Below, piece by piece: positions 31,121-40,711 of a stretch of DNA of 64,000 bases (position 1 is its first letter; each line of letters begins with the position of its first letter). The position numbers were made by a program, and so were the translations under genes. The notes under the pieces were generated by a model. It was not told the DNA's origin. It saw only the letters and a program-made list of their open reading frames with translations, and made no database searches. Source of the stretch: Zerene cesonia (Eukaryota; Arthropoda; Insecta; Lepidoptera; Pieridae); the NCBI RefSeq assembly GCF_012273895.1, contig NC_052124.1:1984001-2048000 (forward strand), in the 5' to 3' direction.

Positions 31121-31460
31121 TTTTTAGAGTACATGGTTCATATCACCGCGTGATAATGTTTTTAATTAATTTAGATACATCGGAAGTGATAATCCTTGAC
31201 CTCATTAGGGTCCTATTATCTGTAACATTCGGTTTATTTACTTTTTTATTATAATGTAATTCGATAATTATAGAATTTAACACAAGCAGACTAGCTTTTA
31301 CAAAAAACAACTTAAAGGTAAGAGATATATAACTCTCAAGAGTATGTACTCTTGTATATACAAACAACAAACACATAAATGAATATAGTTTAAAAACCAA
31401 AGAACATGCTTAATTGATAGAATCAATAAAATTTTCACACTAAATTTTTAATATTGAGTA
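31121..31460. other. AT-rich, nothing recognised
   Basis: Includes a small inverted repeat CAAGAGTA-TG-TACTCTTG near 31339-31356. Confidence 0.45.
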
Positions 31461-31657
31461 CTAGCTGCGCCCCGCGGTTTCAGCCGCGTAACTCCGTATC
31501 CCGTAGGAATATCGGGATAAAAAGTTGCCTTTATGTTATTCCAGTTGTCCAGCTTTCTAAGTATCAAATTTCATTGCAATCGGTTCAGTAGTTTTTGCGT
31601 GAAAGAGTAAACACACACACATCCTTACAAACTTTCGCATTTATAATATTAGAAGGA
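31461..31657 (-). repeat. HeA copy
   Basis: CTAG-CTGCGCCCCGCGG to ATAATATTAGAAGGA. The hairpin is CGCGGTTTCAGCCGCG, still paired. Confidence 0.93.
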
Positions 31658-31860
31658 TGGCTAAGGATAAAGACGTGAAATAATTTCATGAGTTTTATTA
31701 TTGTAGTGTCAGTTGTCACCAATTTGTGATAAGCAGTTATGGAAAGTTTGATTTAAATCCGTCTGAAAAATCCAGATGAAGCCAATTTAAGCGAGTTCAA
31801 ATTATATATTATGTAATAAGAACAAATTCTTTATTTATTATGAAGCTACGCTGTTGAATT
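31658..31860. other. Family M-like remnant and AT-rich DNA
   Basis: TAATTTCATGAGTTTTATT and GTGTCAG near 31680-31712 resemble the M interior at 36030-36060. Confidence 0.35.
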
Positions 31861-31900
31861 GAAGACGAGATAACAAAAAATAAAAAGCCTCCCGTTTTAG

Positions 31901-32002
31901 GCTAAAAAACTCGCCTGCATGAACAGGTCAATACTTGCCACATCAAAGCCTTCGTTTCGCAATATTTTGCCAGTCGCAAATCGGGGGGTCATCGACCGGC
32001 AG
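31901..32002 (+). CDS. Candidate internal coding exon, 34 codons
   Basis: Unidentified. A pyrimidine-rich acceptor, GCCTCCCGTTTTAG, ends at 31900, with a branch-like ATAAC about 25 bases earlier. A near-ideal donor, CAG-GTATGT, follows at 32003. The 102 bases between are a whole number of codons and open in only one phase; the other two meet stops at once or after six codons. The peptide begins AKKLACMNRS, continues ILATSKPSFRNILPV and ends ANRGVIDRQ, with no membrane segment or motif that I know. An ATG at 31919 could instead make it a first coding exon. No repeat of this window covers it. An open stretch this short can arise by chance, so splice-site quality is the main support. Confidence 0.28.
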
Positions 32003-32139
32003 GTATGTTTAATAGAAAATCATGTCAGTGTGTCATTTTACAGTTTTGTTTGATGATCTATTGAAACGTGAATTAATTGCGCATCCTAGATGACTAGGTA
32101 CTTTAATTTCGCTACTTTGACATGTGACTTTTACTTAAA

Positions 32140-32322
32140 ATCACATAGGAGGCTTGGTTTGATTTCTGGGTCGCTTGATGGAAAGCGATCACCATCGGCT
32201 GTGAACATTTGCAGAGGCCACGTCAGACAAGGGGTAAGGATCTCTGGCCATATTTTTGTTTCCCTACAGTGGGAACAAAAATGAACTGATGATGACAATA
32301 ATGATAATGGTGATGATGACCA
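32140..32322. repeat. L-like fragment joined to a SINE1 tail
   Basis: GGGTCGCTTGATGGAAAGCG and CATTTGCAGAGGCC (inverted L-like) are followed by CCCTACAGTGGGAAC and a GATGATGAC tail (SINE1, plus). Confidence 0.5.
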
Positions 32323-32439
32323 TACATATGATCAAAACAGTACCTGAGTACTGCTTTGCTCATTTGTACAGTACAATTGTTCTTTCATAAAGACTTGCTT
32401 TAGTTTCATGAATAAATCTATATCATTTCTCTAACATTT

Positions 32440-32622
32440 ATACCTATGCTAATATTATAAACCTGACGAGTTTGTTTGTTTGTTTATTTGTTTATACGAA
32501 CGCACTAATCTCATTAACTACTGGTCTGATTTGAAAAATTCATCCATTGTTAGATAGCCCATCCATTGAGGAAGGCTATAGGCTATATATGTACCACGGG
32601 CGAAGCAGGGGCGGACCGCTAG
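32440..32622 (+). repeat. HeC copy, complete
   Basis: CTATGCTAATATTATAAACC to GGGGCGGACCG-CTAG, then T. The GTTTGTTT tract is expanded. Confidence 0.92.
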
Positions 32623-33235
32623 TTACTTATAAGGAGCAAGCTAGACTTAAAATTCAGATTTTTATTTGGGTTGCGACCAAAAATTCCGATCTAACATCAT
32701 AGAAATCATCTGTATAACATACTCGTAAGTGTTTTAATGTGAATTAAAGCGTATAATAATTATGCATGTCTCTCGGTTAGTCACCTAAAAAAGTTTTGGT
32801 GAACCCTGATGCATTTTCTAAACCTGAGTCATACGTAATGATAGTGAAAACGTTAATTGGAACCTCACTTCGAGAAAGCCCGTAATGATGTAAGTAGATT
32901 TTACCAAAACTTAACTGACTTAAAATTGTCCGAACTGAATCAAATGTACCATAGAGAGGCACCAGCTTCAAACAGCATTCAGCACCCAGTCGAAAGTTTT
33001 GAGATACAAAGCCAAAAAAACTAGAATTTAACTAGAAGAAATAAACAAGATATTATGCTGAAAAACGGGCCACGGTTCAGCTGTTTTACATGTAAAAGTA
33101 TCAAACACTCAATTTTTCTATACAATTTCACGAATTTTCTAATTGTATTCAATTGACTTCTTTCACGCATAACTAACTTCGAATCCGATTTATCATGACG
33201 GACTTTGATGGTGAGCTCGAAATTTTAACATTACT
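32623..33235. other. AT-rich, nothing recognised
   Basis: No supported feature. Confidence 0.5.
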
Positions 33236-33520
33236 AGCTGTGCCACTAAAAAAATTTGGTCACCCATCCAATTTGCAACCGTTGCAATTGTTGCTTGACC
33301 TTGATTTTTCATTATTCGTCGTCATAGTGGCAACTGAAATATATCACCTCTCTCTGATAATTTCAACTGATTAACAATCACGGTTCATGTGAACAGCGTG
33401 GTGAGAAAAGACGGACAGATAGACCGACAGGTAAATAGACGGACAGCGAAGTCGTAGTAATAAGCTTCCGTTATACCCTTTGGCTAAGAATCCACAGACC
33501 TAAGGAACCCTAGAAATAAT
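33236..33520 (-). repeat. HeA end remnant plus family J
   Basis: TACTAGCTGTGCCACT is a cut inverted HeA end. Inverted J follows: GTCACCCATCCAATTTGC, then GACGGACAG repeats and AAGGAACCCTAG. Confidence 0.55.
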
Positions 33521-33829
33521 AAGAAAAGATAACATAACACTATACTATAGAAGGTAAGTGACAATTGTATATTTCCAGCCTTCAATGAAGATATCTCGAA
33601 AGTAATTTAACCTTCGCAAATAACACGTATCTTTTATTATTAAAAACTTCATTTTAATACCAACTTATACCTTTCCATATCTCGTTATAATTGTTTTAAT
33701 ATGAGGAAAAACTTTACATAACCAAACGATAATTAAGTAGATATACTTATAATTAAAAATTGATGATGATTTTTAAAAATAAACAATCATGAATCATTCT
33801 AGAACAAAAAGGTTACCAACGTCCAGTAG
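33521..33829. other. AT-rich, nothing recognised
   Basis: No supported feature. Confidence 0.5.
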
Positions 33830-34040
33830 AGGGAGGCACCCTAGACTCTAAAATGGGACCAAATGACACCGATATCCTATCACACACAAAAAGAATCCCA
33901 CCAATCGGTTGGAGTTATCGAGTAACAAAACACAAAAAATTGTCAAATTGAGAACCTCCTTGATTGAGAACCTTCTTGATTCAGAACCTTCTTAATTGAG
34001 AACCTTCTTAATTGAGAACCTCTTTAGTGTTATGAGAACG
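33830..34040 (-). repeat. Family R copy with tandem expansion
   Basis: Inverted R blocks (ATGGGACCAAATGACACC, CCACCAATCGGTTGG) lead into a tandem array at 33947-34026. Confidence 0.75.
33947..34026. repeat. 16-bp tandem array, five units
   Basis: Units read ATTGAGAACCTCCTTG, ATTGAGAACCTTCTTG, ATTCAGAACCTTCTTA, ATTGAGAACCTTCTTA and ATTGAGAACCTCTTTA. The single-copy unit is the normal R end (GAGAACCTCC, as at 44345 inverted). Confidence 0.93.
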
Positions 34041-34108
34041 TCGGTTGAAAAACCTAGCACAAGCCCTAGTTATGTTATGTCTACTTGTATTAAGACTATT
34101 TTAACAAT

Positions 34109-34178
34109 ACCTTACACATAAAAATCGCTTCATTCCGGAATAAATAGACAATACATACTTTTTTGGCGTTGTAATGAT
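34109..34178 (+). repeat. Family P copy, short
   Basis: CCTTACACATAAAAATCGC, TTCCGGAATAAATAGAC, AATACATACTTTTTTGGC and GTTGTAAT match 27752-27820 with few changes. Confidence 0.85.
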
Positions 34179-34837
34179 TTTTTAATTTTGTGTGTTTGTC
34201 CTAAACAATTTCAACATTCATTAAATTTTAATATTAATTAATCAGTGATGATTATTCTTTTGCATCATTATTATTACAGATAAGTAATAATTGTATAATT
34301 AATAGACAGAATATAATATATTTATTTTCGCACACGTGGCTTTAAAAAACATGTTTCTCTTAAATTTTTAAAAATATTATACCCATCCCTTTACAAGAAT
34401 ACAATATGTATATCGTTTTTTAAATAAAAATTAAGTCCAATTTAATGTTTTACGTATAGTTAGAAAACAAAGAAGGAATACGTCTAAATAAAAATATGAA
34501 TAAAAACAAATATAAAGAAAAAACTTACGAAACAAAATAAAATTTGTTACTTGCAACTCAGCAAAACCAAAATAAATATCACAAAACACAACACCAATAA
34601 CAACAACAAAAAAATTTAAAAAATCAATTTAAAAAGTAAGTAGTTTTCGAAACAACGTACTATCCACAACTGAATGAACTGTCCGTTTGGCACACATACG
34701 TATACCATGTAACTACGACAAAGGCCTAATTATCAATTAATTGCAAATAAGCACGCTAACTCACAAGAAATAAAGTTCAATTTACAAAACCACTCGTTGT
34801 TAGAATCTTGTCAAATTACCACTTACTTGTATTGAGG
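34179..34837. other. A-rich strand-asymmetric stretch
   Basis: 34460-34660 is unusually A-rich and T-poor on this strand. No repeat or gene recognised. Confidence 0.4.
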
Positions 34838-34904
34838 TCAGTGACGTCTCTTTTTCCGTAATGTTAAAACAGAAGCTGCGAAAAGGAGATAGAGCTAATT
34901 TGCG
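34838..34904 (+). CDS. Very tentative first exon
   Basis: TCAGT (insect initiator-like) at 34838 overlaps TGACGTC (CRE-like). ATG at 34861 opens MLKQKLRKGDRANLR, and a strong donor, GCG-GTAAGT, starts at 34905. All parts are short, so this may be chance. No downstream exon was found. Confidence 0.12.
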
Positions 34905-34910
34905 GTAAGT

Positions 34911-35477
34911 GGAAACAGGACAAAAAATTTAAGAAACTTTTTATCATTATCTGTGGTCAGGATCGTTTGGGAATGATTAATAAATATGTTTTTTAAGTTT
35001 TATTTTATTGAATTACTTATTTACAACAAATAGAACGTACTAAATCTAGAATATGCTAGAAGATAAGCATTTTTTTTAAATCTTTGATATTAAATACTTA
35101 GCAGATGAAAGTAAAAAACCCATTACTTGTCCATAGCCAGGGGAGGGGATGACCGTAATATTAGATTTAATAAAATGACAACAGAGATGGTGGAGTTCTA
35201 TAAAATAAAATAAAATAATGAATACTCAAATTTACTTAATAACCAAACAGCAAGAATTGTTAATAGTCTGTGTTATTTTTATGAAGTATTATCTTTTTTG
35301 CTTGTTCATGGTCATAATATTAGGTACAGCATTAATATTTAATACAACATTAATTGATTAATATTTTTTGATAATTTTTCCAAAACATATTCCTAATAGA
35401 TTGTTTTTTGTCATATCATGTTAATCCTGGTTGGCCATCCGATAAACAGATGGCGCTATATTCAAACAGATTCATAT
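34911..35477. other. AT-rich, nothing recognised
   Basis: Contains an AAAAT-type run at about 35199-35218, possibly a LINE tail, and one AGATGGCGC at 35448-35456. Confidence 0.4.
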
Positions 35478-35660
35478 ATTTAACCGACTTCAATAAAGGT
35501 GGTTCTCATTTCGTCTGTTTTTTGTGTTTGTTGCCTCAACTGTGTCCTAGCTCAACCGATTTTGATGGTTATTTTTATATTCAAAAGCTGTTACTACTTA
35601 ACATACGATATTTAAAAGTAAATTTGGTCTAGTTCAGACAATTTGAGGTTTTTTTTGGTA
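35478..35660 (+). repeat. Family R copy
   Basis: TTAACCGACTTCAATAAAGG, CAACCGATTTTGATGG, TTGGTCTAGTTCAGAC, AATTTGAGG. Confidence 0.7.
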
Positions 35661-35744
35661 AAAATAATTATGTATGTATTTAAATTGTTGTACTTTCTCG
35701 GATGCAAAACTTTATAATTATGTCATTTTTACTTGTATGTTTGT

Positions 35745-36125
35745 ATATAACCAACTCATTTAGACGCGATTTTAAACCTGTTTAAACGGACAGATTTAAA
35801 TCAAACTTTGTACTCTTATAGAAGACTAGCTGTACCCCGCGGTTTCACCCGCGTAAGTCCATATCCTGTAAGAATATCGGGATAAAAATTAGCCTATATG
35901 CTAACCTATGTTCAGCTGTCTATGTACCAAATTCATTGCAATCGGATAAGTAGTTTTTGCGTGAAAGAGCAACAAACACACACACATCCTTACAAACTTT
36001 CGCATTTATAGTATTAGTAGGATTGGTAAGAGTACAGTAATTTCATGAGTTTATTTTACTATCAGGTTCTCCAGGATTAAATAATTTCCTAGCGTGTACT
36101 TTGTATAAGTAAGCCAGCGTTTTTT
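35745..36125 (+). repeat. Family M copy split by HeA
   Basis: 35745-35825 (TATAACCAACTCATTTAGAC to TTTGTACTCTTATAG) continues at 36023-36125 (GTAATTTCATGAG to GTACTTTGTATAAGTAAGC). Confidence 0.8.
35826..36022 (-). repeat. HeA copy nested in M
   Basis: CTAG-CTGTACCCCGCGG to AGTATTAGTAGGA, with A before and T after. The hairpin is intact. Confidence 0.93.
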
Positions 36126-36216
36126 TTTTAGTTTTTTAAACTCTATTCACTATTTCATTTATCGGATTTCCGTTTAAAAATTATTATACTTTCTAAACAT
36201 GAACAATCAACGTCTT

Positions 36217-36345
36217 GTTGCCTGGAAGACATACCTAAATAGCGATAAGACCGCCAACTGTTTAGTTAGTAATTATATTAACTTTTGTTGTATAGTTTTG
36301 TCTTATAGCAATAACGAATAGATAAATAAAAATGAAATAGCGTAT
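36217..36345 (+). repeat. LINE 3' end
   Basis: GTTGCCTGGAAGACATACC, TAGCGATAAGACCGCC, TTGTATAGTTTTG, then a GATAAATAAAAATG tail. Confidence 0.75.
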
Positions 36346-36351
36346 TTTATT

Positions 36352-36455
36352 TCGTTGCAATCAGGACGTCTACTGTTGGATATAGGCCTCCCGCAAATAT
36401 TTCTAAAACGACCGTTGACCAGCGGCCCGAGCCAGCGGCTTCCTGCCACTGTATT
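36352..36455 (-). repeat. RTE-type LINE 3' end
   Basis: On the minus strand: AGTGGCAGGAAGCCGC, GGTCGTTTTAGAAATATT, GAGGCCTATATCCAACAG and TAGACGTCCTG. Same region as 49132-49303, more diverged. Confidence 0.75.
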
Positions 36456-36544
36456 TTATTTAGATTTTTTAAATTATAATTATGTAAATATAATCAAGTT
36501 TTATACTGATGTGTCTTGCCAATAGTTTATTAGTATGATCGTTA

Positions 36545-36665
36545 CCTAGGTTGTTTGGAAGAGATCACTTCTAATTATAAGGACATTCTACAAATTGTTC
36601 ACATTCTTTTGCAATAATGTTATTTCTTTTAAGTTTTCATCCTTGTACAATTTTTGCTAAAGAGT
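36545..36665 (+). repeat. LINE 3' end, decayed
   Basis: GGTTGTTTGGAAGAGATCAC and TTATAAGGACATTC, then TTGTACAATTTTTGC. Confidence 0.55.
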
Positions 36666-36679
36666 TAATTAAATAAAAT

Positions 36680-36832
36680 AAATATAGCGTGGACTTGCCC
36701 AAGTTTGACTATGTCCGGTCTACACCTTTCAATATCACCAACTTTGCCAGCTCTATTCACATCAATCTATGGCGGCGGAACAGGGAAACCAGTGGAGCAT
36801 AATTTTGCAAAGTTTCTAGGCCTTTGTAAATG
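36680..36832 (+). other. Unidentified open stretch
   Basis: About 50 codons are open on the plus strand, including SISPTLPALFTSIYGGG and a stop after FLGLCK. The composition is more even than the flanks. It may be a fragment of an unrecognised transposon; no splice sites support it. Confidence 0.15.
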
Positions 36833-36873
36833 ATATCTAATATCAAGAAACGAAACTTGCCCAGTATATTGTC

Positions 36874-37056
36874 CTATAGTTTCCACATTAGAACTTCGTG
36901 AAGTGTTGACTGCATGTGGCTATTGTTATAGCGTTTCATTGAAACACTCGGACAGTCGTTTGTAAGATACCACGTGTCCCAACTGTACCTGGATTGAGTT
37001 AAATTATAAGGAAAACAAATCAATAAAATAAAAACACATATTTTTTTATTTTTCAT
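36874..37056 (-). CDS. Small frame with signal-peptide-like start
   Basis: 60 codons. The start MKNKKICVFILLICFPY has a basic beginning and a hydrophobic core, as in secreted proteins; the rest (NLTQSRYSWDTWYL and on) has one cysteine and two tryptophans. The T-rich start could give this by chance. No family recognised, and no promoter or polyadenylation signal found. Confidence 0.15.
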   Translation of the reverse strand: MKNKKICVFILLICFPYNLTQSRYSWDTWYLTNDCPSVSMKRYNNSHMQSTLHEVLMWKL

Positions 37057-37368
37057 TCATATATGTTCAGATATATCTTAGGAATTATATAATACAGTTG
37101 TCTTGCAGGGAAATTTTATTACATTTTTACAGCAGTATCTGAATTCTAATCTTTATTGTAAGCAGATTCCCTTGAATCGCTTACCTATTTATAAAATATT
37201 CTAGATCCATCCGCCGAAAAATGTCACTTATTGGCTATATAGCTCGCAATGACAAATAGAAGAAAAGATATGTAAAAAGTAGCCAACATGGCAAACATTT
37301 TTAAAGTAGTCGAAATGGCGAGTCATCTAAGAGTATCATAGTATCCTACTTATGTTATGCAGACTGAA
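37057..37368. other. AT-rich, nothing recognised
   Basis: No supported feature. Confidence 0.5.
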
Positions 37369-37545
37369 AATCAGCGCTGTTCGGGGGTTAAAGCCCGTCA
37401 GCATGGCTGATTCTGTCGCGGTTGCCATGTTCATTTTTTGTGTTAATTATAATTTATGTCACTTTCAAATTTTTATATTATATTAGTTTTTCCATTGGCT
37501 TGTTTTTTTATGTGGCAATAAAGCTTATTTTCTGTCTTTCTTTCT
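37369..37545 (+). repeat. LINE 3' end, second type
   Basis: CTGAAAATCAGCGCTGTTC, GTCAGCATGGCTGATTC, then ATGTGGCAATAAAGCTT. Different from the CCTGGAAGAGATC type. Confidence 0.65.
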
Positions 37546-37550
37546 ATTAA

Positions 37551-37680
37551 CGCGAAAGTTTGTAAGATTGCATGTATTACTCTTTCACGCAATAAATCCT
37601 GAATAGATTTTAATGATATGTGGCCGTGATGTAGATTAATTAACAGAACAATACATACGCTATAGAAATACTTGCTTCCG
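37551..37680 (+). repeat. HeA2 fragment
   Basis: AACGCGAAAGTTTGTAAG, ATTACTCTTTCACGCAATAA and AGAAATACTTGCTTCCGC. The last block also occurs at 53741-53760. Confidence 0.6.
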
Positions 37681-37796
37681 CTGTTTGCTCCTTATAAAAA
37701 TACATAGTTACAATTATTTACATGATGACACAAATACTACTAAACTGCTCTCAGTTTATTGTCACTACTCCTTTCTAGGGACCCGGGGCCCGTATT

Positions 37797-37915
37797 CTTT
37801 TCTTCACCTTTCCCATGCCATACCATTTATTTCCATCTACAAACCTTACCCTATCTCTCATCATGGTGATCGTTTACATATGAACCACCGAACCACCCGC
37901 TCAGTTGCCCGCTCA
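37797..37915 (+). repeat. Family L 3' part
   Basis: CTTTCCCATGCCATACC, CATGGTGATCGTTTAC, then CCACCCGCTCAGTTGCCC. The 98-codon frame over it is repeat sequence. Confidence 0.6.
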
Positions 37916-38159
37916 AAACAAAAACCTGTTATTTCTTCTCATAAAAAGCGTCTAAAAACCCTCGAATTGGTTTATAATTAAGAAAAGAAACGAACGCTGC
38001 TAAAATGTCACGTAGCTAAGTAAATTGCCAGCAAATTTGTATAGAAATGCGTCTCGAATCCAAAGAAGGGGTTGGCGATCGGTCGAGGGGTAAAATTAAA
38101 ATGGTGAAATAGTATCGTTATATCAAATTAATTGCGCCTGCATGACTTATGCTAGACCG

Positions 38160-38247
38160 CTTCCTTGCAATGGTTAACGCGTGAGCGTACAACCGAGGGC
38201 GCCTGGATTCGATTCCCGGTGGGGACGCACAAAGAAAAAGTCTCGGT
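38160..38247 (+). repeat. SINE2 head cut by a gap
   Basis: CCTTGCAATGGTTAACGCG and GGATTCGATTCCCGG, then GGGGACGCAC, ending in TCTCGGT at the N run. Confidence 0.88.
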
Positions 38248-39247
38248 NNNNNNNNNNNNNNNNNNNNNNNNNNNNNNNNNNNNNNNNNNNNNNNNNNNNN
38301 NNNNNNNNNNNNNNNNNNNNNNNNNNNNNNNNNNNNNNNNNNNNNNNNNNNNNNNNNNNNNNNNNNNNNNNNNNNNNNNNNNNNNNNNNNNNNNNNNNNN
38401 NNNNNNNNNNNNNNNNNNNNNNNNNNNNNNNNNNNNNNNNNNNNNNNNNNNNNNNNNNNNNNNNNNNNNNNNNNNNNNNNNNNNNNNNNNNNNNNNNNNN
38501 NNNNNNNNNNNNNNNNNNNNNNNNNNNNNNNNNNNNNNNNNNNNNNNNNNNNNNNNNNNNNNNNNNNNNNNNNNNNNNNNNNNNNNNNNNNNNNNNNNNN
38601 NNNNNNNNNNNNNNNNNNNNNNNNNNNNNNNNNNNNNNNNNNNNNNNNNNNNNNNNNNNNNNNNNNNNNNNNNNNNNNNNNNNNNNNNNNNNNNNNNNNN
38701 NNNNNNNNNNNNNNNNNNNNNNNNNNNNNNNNNNNNNNNNNNNNNNNNNNNNNNNNNNNNNNNNNNNNNNNNNNNNNNNNNNNNNNNNNNNNNNNNNNNN
38801 NNNNNNNNNNNNNNNNNNNNNNNNNNNNNNNNNNNNNNNNNNNNNNNNNNNNNNNNNNNNNNNNNNNNNNNNNNNNNNNNNNNNNNNNNNNNNNNNNNNN
38901 NNNNNNNNNNNNNNNNNNNNNNNNNNNNNNNNNNNNNNNNNNNNNNNNNNNNNNNNNNNNNNNNNNNNNNNNNNNNNNNNNNNNNNNNNNNNNNNNNNNN
39001 NNNNNNNNNNNNNNNNNNNNNNNNNNNNNNNNNNNNNNNNNNNNNNNNNNNNNNNNNNNNNNNNNNNNNNNNNNNNNNNNNNNNNNNNNNNNNNNNNNNN
39101 NNNNNNNNNNNNNNNNNNNNNNNNNNNNNNNNNNNNNNNNNNNNNNNNNNNNNNNNNNNNNNNNNNNNNNNNNNNNNNNNNNNNNNNNNNNNNNNNNNNN
39201 NNNNNNNNNNNNNNNNNNNNNNNNNNNNNNNNNNNNNNNNNNNNNNN
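38248..39247. other. Assembly gap, exactly 1000 N
   Basis: Enters inside SINE2 and leaves inside a LINE tail. Confidence 0.99.
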
Positions 39248-39326
39248 TTTTTTTTCTTTTCTTTTTATTCTTGCTGTTTTTGTATAAGTTTGTGCAATAA
39301 AGCATTATAAATAAATAAATAAATAC
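39248..39326 (+). repeat. LINE 3' tail at the gap edge
   Basis: GTATAAGTTTGTGCAATAAA followed by an AAATAAATAAATAAAT tail. Confidence 0.75.
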
Positions 39327-39395
39327 TCCATAGTAATATAATAGATGCATTGTAATAACAAAACATAAAATAAAAAAACGAAACATTATAGTTAT

Positions 39396-39590
39396 ACCAG
39401 CTGACCCGGTAAACGCTGTTCTGCCTTACTCTTATCATTAGGGGTATATCAAATAGATGTTGGCCAATTCTCAGACGGGTATGTCTATGTATATGAATAT
39501 GCAAACATAAAAAAATTTCATAAAAATCGGTCCAGCTGTTTTGGAGGAGTTCGGTAACTAAAATTGTGACATGGGAATTTTATATATAAG
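39396..39590 (-). repeat. HeE copy
   Basis: ACCAGCTGACCCGGTAAACG to GGGAATTTTATATATAAGG. Its 5' end faces that of the next element. Confidence 0.9.
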
Positions 39591-39615
39591 GTTAATCCAA
39601 CTCCCTACTATCCTA

Positions 39616-39810
39616 TCCTACTAATATTATAAATGCGAAAGTTTGTAAGGATATGTGTGTTTGTTGCTCTTTCACGCAAAAATTACTGAACCGATTGCAA
39701 TACAATTTGGTACATAGATAGCTGCACAACTGGAATAACATATAGGCTTTTTATCCCGATATTCCTACGTGATGCGGACTTACGCGGGTGAAACCGCGGG
39801 GCGCAGCTAG
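39616..39810 (+). repeat. HeA copy, complete
   Basis: TCCTACTAATATTATAAATG to CGCGGGTGAAACCGCGGGGC-GCAG-CTAG. Confidence 0.95.
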
Positions 39811-40344
39811 TTCCTAATCAAAATTAAACTAATAAAATAGATGAATGTTTTGATAACAAAATTTGCCAATTTTTTCTATCAGGCGCTTTCGTTTTATAGT
39901 CGTAATCAATAACCTATAAATGTAAGATACGACTGCCTTGGGATCACGTTACTACTTGCTTTACTTAGTGATTTTATATCTGCTATCAATCCGCAACTCT
40001 GCACTTCACTGTGTAAAGGGTGCTTCACACGAGATGTTACTCAAGTTTTTCTCTCATTTTAGGGAAAACTCATTAGAATTTTTCCAATTCATTTTAATAA
40101 CACAGTCAAATTTATAATACCTTCCGACCGCAATGAAATTTGAAAATCGATTGCATATTTAATTAAAATTTAAAAACTTCTGTTATTATAATATTCATAT
40201 ATATAATAGTGCATATTTAAAAACTTCTGTTAGAAATTTGAAAGAATTTGAAAGAAAACACATATTGTATTGAAGATTAAAATCAACTGCACGAAGATAT
40301 ATATAATTGCATGTATAAAGTTACATAATTTTTGAGCGTTTTCA
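39811..40344. other. AT-rich, nothing recognised
   Basis: TTTAAAAACTTCTGTTA occurs twice, near 40168 and 40214. Confidence 0.45.
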
Positions 40345-40502
40345 CTACATAGTATGAAACAAAGTCGCGTACTCTGTCCCTAAGTCCCTATGTATGCTTA
40401 AATCTTTAAAACTACCCAACGGATTTTGATAAGGTTTATGTAAAATAACATCTGTTAAACTACTTCGCAGTTAACGAGTGCGAAGCCGCGGGCAAAAGCT
40501 AG
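40345..40502 (+). repeat. HeB copy
   Basis: TCACTACATAGTATGAAAC to GTGCGAAGCCGCGGGC-AAAAG-CTAG. Confidence 0.92.
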
Positions 40503-40510
40503 TATATATA

Positions 40511-40711
40511 TCACACTATTATTATAAATGTGAACGTTTTTTTGTTTGGATGTTCGTCCGTCCATCCCACTGAAAGTACTAAACGGATTTTGATGAAATT
40601 TAGTATACAGACAGGGTATGAGCTGACTTGGGTGATAGGACAGTTTTTATCCTGATTAATCATTTGTAAATGTCCTAATTCCAAGCGGGAAAAGCCGCGG
40701 GCAGCATCTAG
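40511..40711 (+). repeat. HeD copy, directly after HeB
   Basis: TCACACTATTATTATAAATG to AAGCCGCGGGCAGCAT-CTAG. Confidence 0.9.

Noticed and set aside
33947..34026. CRISPR-like array
   Set aside because: The 16-bp units are contiguous with no spacers, in eukaryotic repeat DNA.
37685..37981. 98-codon plus frame
   Set aside because: It overlaps a family L fragment and shows no protein-like pattern outside it.
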